Assembly (NCBI GenBank): GCA_937888775.1
Contig: CALAQT010000263.1
Location: forward strand, 1-30,858
Origin: an uncultured Actinomycetes bacterium
Lineage (GTDB): Bacteria; Actinomycetota; Thermoleophilia; Solirubrobacterales; Solirubrobacteraceae
Length of the DNA: 30,858 bases
Direction of reading: 5' to 3'
Shown here: in pieces, positions 9,170 through 17,926 of the stretch
Layout of the letters: every line of letters starts with the position of its first letter
How positions within the stretch are numbered: position 1 is the stretch's first letter
The notes under the pieces: model-generated
Databases searched by the model: none
What the model was told of the DNA's origin: nothing
The model's input: the letters and a program-made list of their open reading frames with translations, nothing else
Made by a program: the position numbers and the translations under genes

Positions 9170-10135
9170 ATGGATCTGCGCACGATGGAGTGCTTCGTCG
9201 CAGTCGTCGAGGAGGGAACGATCACGCGGGCGGCCGCACGACTGCACATGTCCCAGCCGCCGCTGACGGTGCGCCTGAAGTCGCTCGAGTCAGAGCTGGG
9301 GGTGGAACTGCTGTCCCGTCACGGACGTGGCGTGGAGCCAACCGCGGCCGGACGGGTGTTCGCCGAGCGCGCGCGGCGACTGCTCGTCGATGCCCAGAGC
9401 ACCGCCGACGCGGTGCGATCGGTCGGCCACGGCGTCTCGGGTCACCTCTCCCTGACCGTGGGGAGCTCGGTGGCCCCCAGCCTGCTGGCCACCCTGGTGC
9501 GAGTGCTTCGCGACCAGGCGCCCGAGGTCTCGCTGAGCGTCGCCGACGGTAACGACGCCGCCGTCAGCGACCGCGTCGCCCACGGCGAAGCCGACGCCGG
9601 GCTACTGCACCTGGCACCGCGCGAGGCCGGCGCCGCGCGGCACAGCCGCGCGCTGGAGACCGCTGTCGCGACGCGCGAGCCGCTGATGGCCGTGCTGCGT
9701 GAGGACCACCCCGGCGCCACCGCCGAGCGCGCGGACCTGGCCACGCTGATCGCCGACGTGCTGATCGTCCCCTCGCGAGCATCGGCACCCGGGCTGCACG
9801 CGCAGTTGCTGGCGGTGTGGCGCGCGAGCGGGGCGGATCCCGAGCGCATCCGTGAGGCGGACTCGACCACGACGACGCTGGCGCTTGTGCAGGCCGGCCT
9901 GGGGGTGACGATCATGCCCGTGGCGCTCGCCGAGGTGGCCTGGCGCGGACTGCGCGCGATGCCGCTGCGCCAGCACCACCCGGCGGTCGAAACCGCGGTC
10001 GTCTGGCGCCACGACGCAACGTCTCCGGTGCTGCGCCGCTTCTTGCCGATCGCGCTGGCCACCCCGGAACCCGACGTCCTGGGTCCCGATCACGCGCGCC
10101 TGGCGGCGCGACCGCCGGCGGTCCGCCCGAGCTAG
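9170..10135 (+). CDS. LysR-family transcriptional regulator of the aromatic operon
   Basis: A 321-residue LysR-type regulator. The N-terminal winged helix-turn-helix is clear (MECFVAVVEEGTITRAAARL, then SQPPLTVRLKSLESELG, then GVELLSRHGRGVEPTAAG). An effector-binding domain of periplasmic-binding type follows (GHLSLTVGSSVAPSLL, TLALVQAGLGVTIMP). ATG 9170 is preferred; GTG 9164 is an in-frame alternative two codons earlier. It is divergent from the ring-hydroxylation/cleavage operon, the usual arrangement for CatR/CbnR-like activators. The likely ligand is a pathway intermediate; this is inferred from position only. Confidence 0.92.
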   Translation: MDLRTMECFVAVVEEGTITRAAARLHMSQPPLTVRLKSLESELGVELLSRHGRGVEPTAAGRVFAERARRLLVDAQSTADAVRSVGHGVSGHLSLTVGSSVAPSLLATLVRVLRDQAPEVSLSVADGNDAAVSDRVAHGEADAGLLHLAPREAGAARHSRALETAVATREPLMAVLREDHPGATAERADLATLIADVLIVPSRASAPGLHAQLLAVWRASGADPERIREADSTTTTLALVQAGLGVTIMPVALAEVAWRGLRAMPLRQHHPAVETAVVWRHDATSPVLRRFLPIALATPEPDVLGPDHARLAARPPAVRPS

Positions 10136-10243
10136 CGGGCCGGTCGCGGCGCGACCTCGGGCTGCGTCCTGAGGGCCGCGACGAAGCCGTCAGCAATTTC
10201 GTCGTGGCTAAGGTGAAGGCATGGCCACAAGATTGGAGAACCG

Positions 10244-11236
<993 letters not shown>

Positions 11237-11269
11237 GCACGAAGTCAAGGTCGCACCAGCCCAGCTCAC

Positions 11270-11398
11270 GGCTTTACCGGTAACCGGGAGCGCCACGACG
11301 ATCCGGGGAACCGGCTTTACCGGTAACCGGGAGCGCCACGACGATCCGGGGAACCGGCTTTACCGGTAACCGGGAGCGCCACGACGATCCGGGGAACT
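11270..11398. repeat. 43-bp tandem repeat, three copies
   Basis: Units start at 11270, 11313 and 11356 and are identical except the final base. Each begins GGCTTTACCGGTAACCGG and includes several CCGG blocks able to pair with each other (for example CCGGTAACCGG), so the array could fold into serial hairpins. The unit length is not a multiple of three and the array lies in the gap after the aldo/keto reductase. A variable-number minisatellite is the simplest reading. Confidence 0.95.
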
Positions 11399-11608
11399 CG
11401 ATTGCTCGACCTGGTGCAGGCGACCCGCCGGGGGCTGGCGATCCTGCTCTCGGTGGTTTAGGCGGAATAGGTCGAGGTGGCCCGGCGGGCCGGGGTGGGC
11501 CTGGCCGGGATCCGCGCCGCCCGGATGCGACTACAGCTGCCGGCGCCACCCGCGCTGCGTGACACCCTGCGGTCCGAGCTCGTCGCGTTGCAGGCGAGGC
11601 TCAACTAA
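11399..11608 (+). other. Decayed coding-like stretch between repeat array and acyl-CoA synthetase
   Basis: This gap holds no intact gene. One plus-strand frame reads LDLVQATRRGLAILLSVV, then two stops, then VEVARRAGVGLAGIRAARM and LRDTLRSELVALQARLN before a TAA at 11606-11608. The amphipathic, Ala/Arg/Leu-rich composition looks like the C-terminal helices of a former protein. The parent family is not recognised. It is convergent to the acyl-CoA synthetase. Confidence 0.35.
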
Positions 11609-11612
11609 GCGG

Positions 11613-11650
11613 GTTCAGCCGGTGGCCGGCAGTTCAGCCGGTGGCCGGCG
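11613..11650. repeat. 19-bp tandem duplication at a stop codon
   Basis: The 19-bp unit GTTCAGCCGGTGGCCGGC plus one base occurs twice, at 11613-11631 and 11632-11650, differing in the last base. The second copy contains the stop codon and last codons of the acyl-CoA synthetase, so the first copy is a duplicate of the gene's 3' end placed just beyond it. Confidence 0.9.
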
Positions 11651-13169
11651 AGTTCAGGAGGCTGCGCAGCGCCTTGCGGTCGATCTTGCCGACCGGCGTG
11701 AGTGGCACGGAGTCGAGGATCTGCAGCTCACGCGGGTACTTGTAGCCGCCGATGTGCTCACGCGCCCAGGCGATCAGCTCGTCGGAGGTGAGGGTCGCCC
11801 CGGCGTGCAGCGAGACGAATGCCACCACCTCCTCGCCGTGGCGCTGGTCCGCTCGCCCGATGACGCCGGCGAGCTGAACCGAGGGGTGCCGGAGCAGCGC
11901 GTCCTCGACGTCGCGCGGGTAGACGTTGAAGCCGCCGCGGATGATCAGATCCTTCTTGCGATCGACGATGAACAGGTAGCCGTCCTGGTCCAGGTAGCCG
12001 ATGTCGCCGGTGTGCAAGCGGCCGTGGCGAAGTACGTCGGCGGTCATGTCCGGCGAGCGCCAGTAGCCGCGCATCACCCCCGGTGAGCGGCAGCAGATCT
12101 CGCCCGGCTCACCCGCTGCAAGCTCGCGTTCGTCGTCGATGATCTGCACGGTGCAGCCGGGCACCGGCAGGCCGACCGAGCCCGGCTTCTCACGTCCGGC
12201 AGGGTTGGTCGAGATCAGCGCGGCGGTCTCGGTCAGCCCGTAGCCCTGCCGGATTGAGACCGACGGCACCCGCCGGCAGAACTCGGCCTGGACCTCAGGG
12301 GCCAGCGGCGCTCCGCCGGAGGTGACGAATTGCAGGCAGGCGAGGTCATGCTCCTCCAGCGGCTGGGAAAGGAGAATCTGCAGCATCGACGGAACCACCG
12401 CCGCCAGCTGGAGCCGATGTTCGGCGATCAGCCTCAGGAAGGCCTCCGGGTCAAACCACCGCAGCAGCACCGAGACCGGCGGCTCGGGATTGTGCATCCC
12501 GGCGATCGTGACGAGGATCCCGTAGGAGTGCGACAGCGGCAACGTGGTAAGAGCGCGGTTGACCCCCGGCAGGTGGGCGGCCTGGCTCGCCGCGTGGCCT
12601 GTGAAGCTCAGATTGGCGTGGGTGAGCATCACCCCCTTGGCGCGGCCCGTGGTCCCGCCGGTGTAGAGCAGCGCCGCCAGATCGTCGTCGCCCCGGTCGA
12701 CGATCGCGGCGGGCTGGGCCGCCTCCAAGGATTCCAGCAACAGGATGTCGTCGCCGTCGACCTCGCCGGTGCAGATCACGAACCGGACGCAGTCGACCCC
12801 GGCCACGGCCTGCTGGACCTTGCCGACGAACTCCGGGGTCGTCACGACGCCGACGGCCGCGGCATCGGCGATCAGGTGGCGCAGGTCCTCTGGCGGGAGC
12901 AGGAAGGTCGCGGGTGTGACAACCGCACCGGCGCGCCACAGCGCGTTGTAGACGATCCCGACCTCCGGGCAGTTGGCCATCGTCACGACGACGCGATCGC
13001 CCGGCGCAACCCCCAGCTCCGGCAATCCGCCCGCGACCCGGCAGGCGCGCTGGAACAGCTCGCCGGAGTCGTGCCACCGCTGCTCGAACAGCAGCGATTG
13101 GTAATTGCCACGGCTTTGCATCGTTTGCTCGGCGAGACGAGCCAGGTTGTGCTTGCTCTCCGGGCTCAC
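11634..13169 (-). CDS. Acyl-CoA synthetase / AMP-dependent ligase (FadD-like)
   Basis: An ANL-superfamily enzyme that activates a carboxylic acid with ATP and joins it to CoA, 511 aa from the chosen start. Motifs in order: P-loop-like LLYTGGTTGRAKGVMLTH, QGYGLTETAALIS, the hinge region HTGDIGYLDQDGYLFIVDRKK followed by RGGFNVYPRDVE, and the catalytic lysine motif TPVGKIDRKAL. The start is uncertain: GTG 13169 (SPESKHNLARLAEQT) fits the family N-terminus, TTG 13205 is also in frame, and neither has a clear ribosome site. Fatty or aromatic acids are possible substrates. It is divergent from the molybdopterin oxidoreductase. A 19-bp tandem duplication covers its stop codon. Confidence 0.92.
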   Translation of the reverse strand: MSPESKHNLARLAEQTMQSRGNYQSLLFEQRWHDSGELFQRACRVAGGLPELGVAPGDRVVVTMANCPEVGIVYNALWRAGAVVTPATFLLPPEDLRHLIADAAAVGVVTTPEFVGKVQQAVAGVDCVRFVICTGEVDGDDILLLESLEAAQPAAIVDRGDDDLAALLYTGGTTGRAKGVMLTHANLSFTGHAASQAAHLPGVNRALTTLPLSHSYGILVTIAGMHNPEPPVSVLLRWFDPEAFLRLIAEHRLQLAAVVPSMLQILLSQPLEEHDLACLQFVTSGGAPLAPEVQAEFCRRVPSVSIRQGYGLTETAALISTNPAGREKPGSVGLPVPGCTVQIIDDERELAAGEPGEICCRSPGVMRGYWRSPDMTADVLRHGRLHTGDIGYLDQDGYLFIVDRKKDLIIRGGFNVYPRDVEDALLRHPSVQLAGVIGRADQRHGEEVVAFVSLHAGATLTSDELIAWAREHIGGYKYPRELQILDSVPLTPVGKIDRKALRSLLNSPATG

Positions 13170-13370
13170 GCGCCGCAACGATATCCGCTGACCCGTCCCC
13201 GCCAACCGCTGCGGCGCAGTTCAGCCCCGGCGCAGATCAAGTTCCCGCGACTGTGGCCATCAACCAAGGTCGTCCGCCAAAGGTGGCCGGTCATGCTTTC
13301 CTCTTCGAGCACGTGCAGGATTTCGGCGACGAGGTCCTGAGCTTCCCGACCGATTGAGGAGGATCGCAAG
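13170..13370. promoter_or_regulatory. Divergent intergenic region with a possible 34-codon ORF
   Basis: This region must carry promoters for the leftward acyl-CoA synthetase and the rightward operon; none is obvious. A plus-strand frame from GTG 13253 to TGA 13357 (34 residues, beginning AINQGRPPKVAG and ending DEVLSFPTD) has protein-like composition and ends 14 nt before the next ATG. It could be a leader peptide or a remnant. There is no convincing ribosome site before it. GAGGAGG at about 13356-13362 serves the downstream gene. Confidence 0.35.
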
Positions 13371-13976
13371 ATGAGCTTCATCTCTCGTGGCTTTCACGGG
13401 CGCCCGCACCGTCAAGTCGATCCGTCGCGGATTCCACCGGGCCAGTACGTCGTCGACGATTTCCCCGTGCTCTCGGCCGGGCCCACCCCGCGCGCGTCGT
13501 TGCGGGAGTGGAGCTTCACGATCCAGGGCGCGGTGCACGAGCCGGTGTCGTGGTCCTGGGCGGAGTTCATGGCCCTGCCGTCGGAGACGTTGACGGTCGA
13601 TATCCACTGCGTGACGAAGTGGTCCAAGCTCGGAACCACCTGGGGCGGAATCTCGCTTGACCGGCTGTTGGAGGAGGTGCGCAGCGATGCCGAGTTCGTC
13701 ACCGCGTGGTGCGACGGGGGCTACACGACGAACCTGCCGCTGGCGGATCTCACCGGCGGACATGCGTGGGTTGCGCACACCTTCGAGGGCGAGCCGCTGG
13801 CAGCCGAGCACGGGGGACCGGCGCGCCTGCTGGTGCCGCACCTGTACCTGTGGAAGAGCGCCAAGTGGGTGCGCGGTCTGACCCTGACCGCCAAAGACGA
13901 GCCGGGATTCTGGGAGCAGGCCGGCTACCACAACCACGGCGACCCGTGGCGAGAGCAGCGTTACTGGAGCGACTGA
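13371..13976 (+). CDS. Molybdopterin-dependent oxidoreductase, sulfite-oxidase-like
   Basis: A 201-residue protein made almost wholly of the oxidoreductase molybdopterin-binding domain (sulfite oxidase/YedY fold). The molybdenum-ligating cysteine is C80 in VDIHCVTKWSKLGTTW. Later family blocks include YTTNLPL, LYLWKSAKWVRGLTL and a C-terminal PGFWEQAGYHNHGDPW. No signal peptide or haem domain is visible, so it is probably cytoplasmic and needs a partner for electrons. GAGGAGG with 8-9 nt spacing precedes ATG 13371. The FAD/NAD reductase starts 2 nt after its stop, which makes a two-component enzyme very likely. Substrate unknown; oxidised sulfur or protein methionine sulfoxide are options by analogy. 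Confidence 0.9.
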   Translation: MSFISRGFHGRPHRQVDPSRIPPGQYVVDDFPVLSAGPTPRASLREWSFTIQGAVHEPVSWSWAEFMALPSETLTVDIHCVTKWSKLGTTWGGISLDRLLEEVRSDAEFVTAWCDGGYTTNLPLADLTGGHAWVAHTFEGEPLAAEHGGPARLLVPHLYLWKSAKWVRGLTLTAKDEPGFWEQAGYHNHGDPWREQRYWSD

Positions 13977-13978
13977 GG

Positions 13979-14767
13979 ATGGACCGTACTGACGCGGAGC
14001 GCCCGGGGGCCCCGCCCCTGGAGGTCAAGCGGACCCCGATCGTGTGGCGCGCGGCCACCGTGGCGAAGCTGATCGAGGAGACCACCCATGCCAAGACGAT
14101 CGTGCTCGACGTCCCCGACTGGCCCGGGCACGTGGCCGGTCAGCACGTCGATGTCCGCCTCACCGCCGAAGATGGATACCAGGCCGAGCGCTCCTACTCG
14201 ATCGCCTCGGCGCCCGAGGACGCCGGCCTGGCGCTGACGATCGAGCGGATCGCAGACGGGGAGGTGTCCCCTTATCTGACCGATACGCTGGCGCCCGGGG
14301 ATCAGTTCGAGCTGCGAGGGCCGATCGGTGGACCCTTCACCTGGTCGGTGGATCGCGGCGGCCCGCTGCTGCTGCTCGCGGGTGGCTCTGGCCTGGTTCC
14401 GTTGATGGCGATGCTCCGTCATCGCGCCGTGCGGCACAGCTCTGTCGACACTCGGGTGCTCGTCTCGGCTCGAAGCTGGGACGACGTCCTCTACGCGGAT
14501 GAGTTGCCGGCGTTCGGCGGCGAGGGGCTGCAGCTGCGCTACACCCTGACGCGCGGGCAGCCAAGGGGGTGGGCGGGATGGACCCGGCGGGTCGATGCCG
14601 AGATGCTCGTGGCCCTGGGACCCGACCCGGCGCAGCGCCCCCTGGCCTTTGTCTGCGGTCCGACGCCGTTCGTGGAGCGGGCGGCCGATCTGCTCGTTGA
14701 ACTCGGACATCGGCCCGGCGCGATTCACACCGAGCGGTTCGGTCCCACCGGAGGCGCGGTCAAATGA
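13979..14767 (+). CDS. FAD/NAD(P)-binding ferredoxin-reductase-type oxidoreductase
   Basis: A 262-residue FNR-fold electron-transfer protein with no [2Fe-2S] domain. FAD-binding motif RSYS is at residues 71-74 (AERSYSIASAP); the NAD(P)-binding glycine loop is LLAGGSGLVPLMAML; the C-terminal motif is FVCGPTPFVE. It should move electrons between NAD(P)H and a partner. The partner is almost certainly the molybdopterin protein encoded 2 nt upstream. ATG 13979 is preceded by GAG at the upstream stop (TGAGG). It ends 42 nt before the receiver/flavoprotein fusion on the same strand, so the whole 13.4-18.2 kb run may be one transcript. Confidence 0.9.
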   Translation: MDRTDAERPGAPPLEVKRTPIVWRAATVAKLIEETTHAKTIVLDVPDWPGHVAGQHVDVRLTAEDGYQAERSYSIASAPEDAGLALTIERIADGEVSPYLTDTLAPGDQFELRGPIGGPFTWSVDRGGPLLLLAGGSGLVPLMAMLRHRAVRHSSVDTRVLVSARSWDDVLYADELPAFGGEGLQLRYTLTRGQPRGWAGWTRRVDAEMLVALGPDPAQRPLAFVCGPTPFVERAADLLVELGHRPGAIHTERFGPTGGAVK

Positions 14768-14809
14768 CGCTAGGCGCCGGCGGGATTGACCAGCTAGCTT
14801 CGTGAGCGG

Positions 14810-16510
14810 ATGCTCGACCAGGCCGACCACACAACGGTGACCGCGGGTGAGGAATCTCCGTCACGGCAGCGACGGCCGGCGATCGTTGCCGTGGACGACG
14901 ATCCGGCGGTCCTGGCGGCGGTCTCCCGCGATCTGCGCCGAGGTTTCGGCGAGCGCTTCCGGGTGTTGCGCGCCACGTCGGGCACGGAGGCGCTGGCGAT
15001 CCTGCGTGAGCTGCGCACGCGCGGAGACCAGGTGGCGATGCTGATCGCCGACCAGCGGATGCCGGAGATGCCCGGCACCCAGTACCTGGTGCAAGCGCGC
15101 CAGATCGTGCCCGATGCCAAGCGCGTGCTACTGACCGCCTACGCCGACACTGAGGCGGCGATCGCGGCGATCAACGAGGCCGCGCTGGACTACTACCTGC
15201 TCAAGCCCTGGGATCCGCCCGAGGAGCAGCTGTTCCCGGTGGTGGAAGACCTGCTCACCACGTGGGAGTCCGGGGCGGCGCTGACGTCGGGTGGCGTGCG
15301 CGTGATCGGGCACCGCTTCTCCAAGGAATCCCACGACCTGCGTGACTTCCTGGCTCGCAATCGCGTGCCGGCCCGCTGGCTGGACGTCGAGCGCGACGGC
15401 GAGGCGCGGGAGCTGCTGCAGGTGGCCGGCGTCGCCGCGGATCGCCTGCCGGTCGCGCTGCTGGAGGACGGTGCGGTGCTCGAGCGCCCCACCGTGCTGG
15501 AGCTCGCCGAGCGCCTGGGCGTTGCCGGCACCCCGGCGGCAGACCACTACGACGTGGTGATCGTCGGCGCCGGCCCGGCGGGCCTGGCGGCGGCGGTCTA
15601 CGGCGCTTCGGAGGGCCTCAAGACGGTCATGGTCGAGCGCGAGGCGCCCGGCGGCCAGGCGGGGCAGTCGAGCCGGATCGAGAATTACCTCGGCTTTCCG
15701 GCCGGCCTGAGTGGCTCGGATCTGGCGCGGCGCGCCACCGATCAGGCCCGGCGCCTGGGGGCCGAGCTGCTGACCGTCCAGGAGGCGGTCGGCCTGCGCG
15801 CCGAGGGCGCCGGACGCCTGGTGGAGCTGACCGGCGGGGGCGTGCTGAGCGCCAGCTGCGTGATCGTCGCCTCCGGCGTCTCCTACCGCCAGCTTGACAA
15901 GCCGGGTTTCGCCGAGCACACGGGCGCGGGCATCTACTACGGGGCCGCGTTGACCGAGGCGCGCTCCTGTGCAGACCAGCACGTGGTGGTGATCGGGGGA
16001 GCCAACTCCGCCGGGCAGGCCGCCGTGTACTTCAGCAGCTACGCCTCCCGGGTGACGATGCTCGTCCGCGGGCCATCGCTGGAGAAATCGATGTCGCATT
16101 ACCTGATCGAGCAGATCGCCGCGCTGCCCAACGTTGAGGTGCGCACGCGCAGCGTCGCCGTCGCCGCCGAAGGCGAGCAGGGGCGCTTTCGCCGCCTGCG
16201 CGTCGAAGGTCCCGACAGGGTGCACAGCATGGATGCGGACGCCTGCTTCGTGTTCATCGGTGCGTCCCCGCGCACCGATTGGCTGGCCGGAACGGTGGCC
16301 CGCGACGAGCGGGGGTTCATCCTCGCCGGCCGTGATGCGCAGGCCGCCGGCTGGCCGCTGGCGCGCGAGCCCTACGTGCTGGAGACCACGGTGCCCGGGG
16401 TGTTTGTCGCCGGCGACGTGCGGGCGCGCTCGATCAAACGGGTGGCCAGCGCGGTGGGCGAGGGTTCGATGGCCATTTCGCTGATCCACGAGTATCTGGT
16501 CGAGGCGTGA
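14810..16510 (+). CDS. Receiver domain fused to thioredoxin-reductase-like flavoprotein
   Basis: A 566-residue three-part fusion. Residues ~23-150 form a response-regulator receiver: acidic pocket DDD at 29-31, phospho-acceptor D81 (LIADQRMPEMPG), T109, K132 (LLKPWDP). Residues ~163-240 look like a glutaredoxin/thioredoxin fold (VRVIGHRFSKESHDL, RNRVPARWLDV), but the CPYC position reads SKES. Residues ~246-566 are a thioredoxin-reductase-like module: FAD motif GAGPAG at 253-258, GGQAGQSSRIENYLGFP, an NADPH-type loop VIGGANSAGQAAVYFSS, and the C-terminal FAD motif VFVAGDVR. The usual CxxC between the two nucleotide folds is absent. It therefore probably does not reduce thioredoxin; a phosphorylation-controlled flavin sensor or NADPH oxidase-like activity is inferred. 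It overlaps the kinase gene by 4 nt. A TTGACC at 14786 may mark an internal promoter. Confidence 0.9.
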   Translation: MLDQADHTTVTAGEESPSRQRRPAIVAVDDDPAVLAAVSRDLRRGFGERFRVLRATSGTEALAILRELRTRGDQVAMLIADQRMPEMPGTQYLVQARQIVPDAKRVLLTAYADTEAAIAAINEAALDYYLLKPWDPPEEQLFPVVEDLLTTWESGAALTSGGVRVIGHRFSKESHDLRDFLARNRVPARWLDVERDGEARELLQVAGVAADRLPVALLEDGAVLERPTVLELAERLGVAGTPAADHYDVVIVGAGPAGLAAAVYGASEGLKTVMVEREAPGGQAGQSSRIENYLGFPAGLSGSDLARRATDQARRLGAELLTVQEAVGLRAEGAGRLVELTGGGVLSASCVIVASGVSYRQLDKPGFAEHTGAGIYYGAALTEARSCADQHVVVIGGANSAGQAAVYFSSYASRVTMLVRGPSLEKSMSHYLIEQIAALPNVEVRTRSVAVAAEGEQGRFRRLRVEGPDRVHSMDADACFVFIGASPRTDWLAGTVARDERGFILAGRDAQAAGWPLAREPYVLETTVPGVFVAGDVRARSIKRVASAVGEGSMAISLIHEYLVEA

Positions 16511-17913
16511 CCGAGCCCCAGATCACGCTGGCGGAACTGCGCGCGGTCGACCTGTTCGATGACCTCAGCGACGCCGAGCTCGGCCCATGGGTCTCGGTGG
16601 CCGTCCCGCTCCAGCTTGAGCCGGGCGAACTGATCGCCGAGTACGACGAGCAGCCGCGCGGCCTGACCCTCCTGCTGGAGGGCGAAGCTCAGGCGCTGAT
16701 CATCGACCACGGACGCGCCGAACCGGGCGCCCGCCAGCGCGCCCCGACCTGGATGGGGGCGATCGCGGTGCTCACCGGCGAGCCGCTCGGCGTCCGGATG
16801 CAGGCGACGACGGCGTGCCGGCTGGCACTCGTGGCCTCCGAGGATTTCCGGCGCCTGGCCTTCGCGCAGCCGTCCGTGCACCGGCGCGTGATGCAGCAGG
16901 TTGCGCCGGTGATCAGTCGCATGACCGCCATCGAGCAGAACCGCGAGCGACTGGCCTCGCTGGGCGAGATGGCCGCCGGCCTGGCCCACGAGCTGGGCAA
17001 CCCGGCGTCCGCCGCGGGCCGGGCGGCCGCGCAGCTGACCGAGGCGCTCGGGGTCATCGGTTCGACGCTGGCGCGTTTCGTGGCGGCCGGGGTGGAGCGC
17101 GAGCAGGCCGAGCAGCTTGTCGCCCTCCATCGGCAGGCGGTCGAGCGTGGAGCCGCATGCACCGCGCTGGATGCGCTCGACGCGGCCGATGCCGAGGACG
17201 AGCTGCTCGCGAGTCTGGAGACGATGGAGGGGGTGGAGGAACCGTGGCGGCTGGCCGAACCGCTGGCGGCGGCCGGGGTCGATCGGCAGTGGCTGGATCG
17301 CGTCGCCGAGCTCGCCGGTCCGGCCACGGGCGCCGCGCTCGGCTGGGTGGCCGCCACGCTGACCGCAGGCCGGCTGGCGGCGGAGATCCAGGACAGCACG
17401 GCGCGGATGACCGCGCTGGTCGGCGCAGTGAAGTCCTACGCGTACATGGACCGCGGCGACGTCGTGGAGGTCGACCTGCACGAGGGCCTGGAGACCACGC
17501 TCACGGTGCTGGGGCACAAGCTAAAGCACACCCAGATCAAGGTCGTACGTGACTACGACCGCCAGCTGCCCAAGCTGACCGTCCGCGGATCTGAGCTCAA
17601 CCAAGTGTGGACTAACCTGCTCGACAACGCGATCGATGCCCTCGGCGAGGCCGGGACGATCAGCATCACCACGCACGCCGACGGCAGCTGCGCCGTGGTC
17701 GAGATCGCCGACGACGGCAGCGGGATCCCCGACGAACTCGCCGCCCGGATCTTCGACCCGTTCTTCACGACCAAGGACGTCGGGCAGGGCACCGGACTGG
17801 GCCTGGCCACGGCGCGGCGCATCGTCGTCGACCGCCACGACGGCTCGCTGACGCTGGACGGCAGACCAGGTCGCACGGCGTTCCGCGTGCGGATCCCATT
17901 CACCCAGACCTGA
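16507..17913 (+). CDS. Histidine kinase with cyclic-nucleotide-binding-like sensor domain
   Basis: A 468-residue soluble kinase. Residues ~10-125 form a cNMP-binding-like beta-roll (LFDDLSDAELGPW, LEPGELIAEYDEQPRGLTLL, then AIAVLTGEPLGVRMQA). The phosphoacceptor helix has H161 in LGEMAAGLAHELGNP. A ~140-residue helical insertion (about 170-310) follows; then come the N box (NQVWTNLLDNAIDAL), G1 (IADDGSGIPD), F box (IFDPFFTTK) and G2 (GTGLGLATARRI) of the ATPase domain. No transmembrane segment is seen. GTG 16507 overlaps the stop of the receiver/flavoprotein gene (GTGA), so this kinase is the natural phosphodonor for that receiver. The ligand of the beta-roll is unknown. A zinc-finger gene follows 13 nt downstream. 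Confidence 0.93.
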   Translation: MTEPQITLAELRAVDLFDDLSDAELGPWVSVAVPLQLEPGELIAEYDEQPRGLTLLLEGEAQALIIDHGRAEPGARQRAPTWMGAIAVLTGEPLGVRMQATTACRLALVASEDFRRLAFAQPSVHRRVMQQVAPVISRMTAIEQNRERLASLGEMAAGLAHELGNPASAAGRAAAQLTEALGVIGSTLARFVAAGVEREQAEQLVALHRQAVERGAACTALDALDAADAEDELLASLETMEGVEEPWRLAEPLAAAGVDRQWLDRVAELAGPATGAALGWVAATLTAGRLAAEIQDSTARMTALVGAVKSYAYMDRGDVVEVDLHEGLETTLTVLGHKLKHTQIKVVRDYDRQLPKLTVRGSELNQVWTNLLDNAIDALGEAGTISITTHADGSCAVVEIADDGSGIPDELAARIFDPFFTTKDVGQGTGLGLATARRIVVDRHDGSLTLDGRPGRTAFRVRIPFTQT

Positions 17914-17926
17914 CGGAGACAGCGCG

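Noticed and set aside
9073..9247. N-terminal extension of the dioxygenase up to 9247
   Set aside because: It crosses the divergent promoter region and the LysR start; the GTG at 8911 with a coupled stop and family length fits better.
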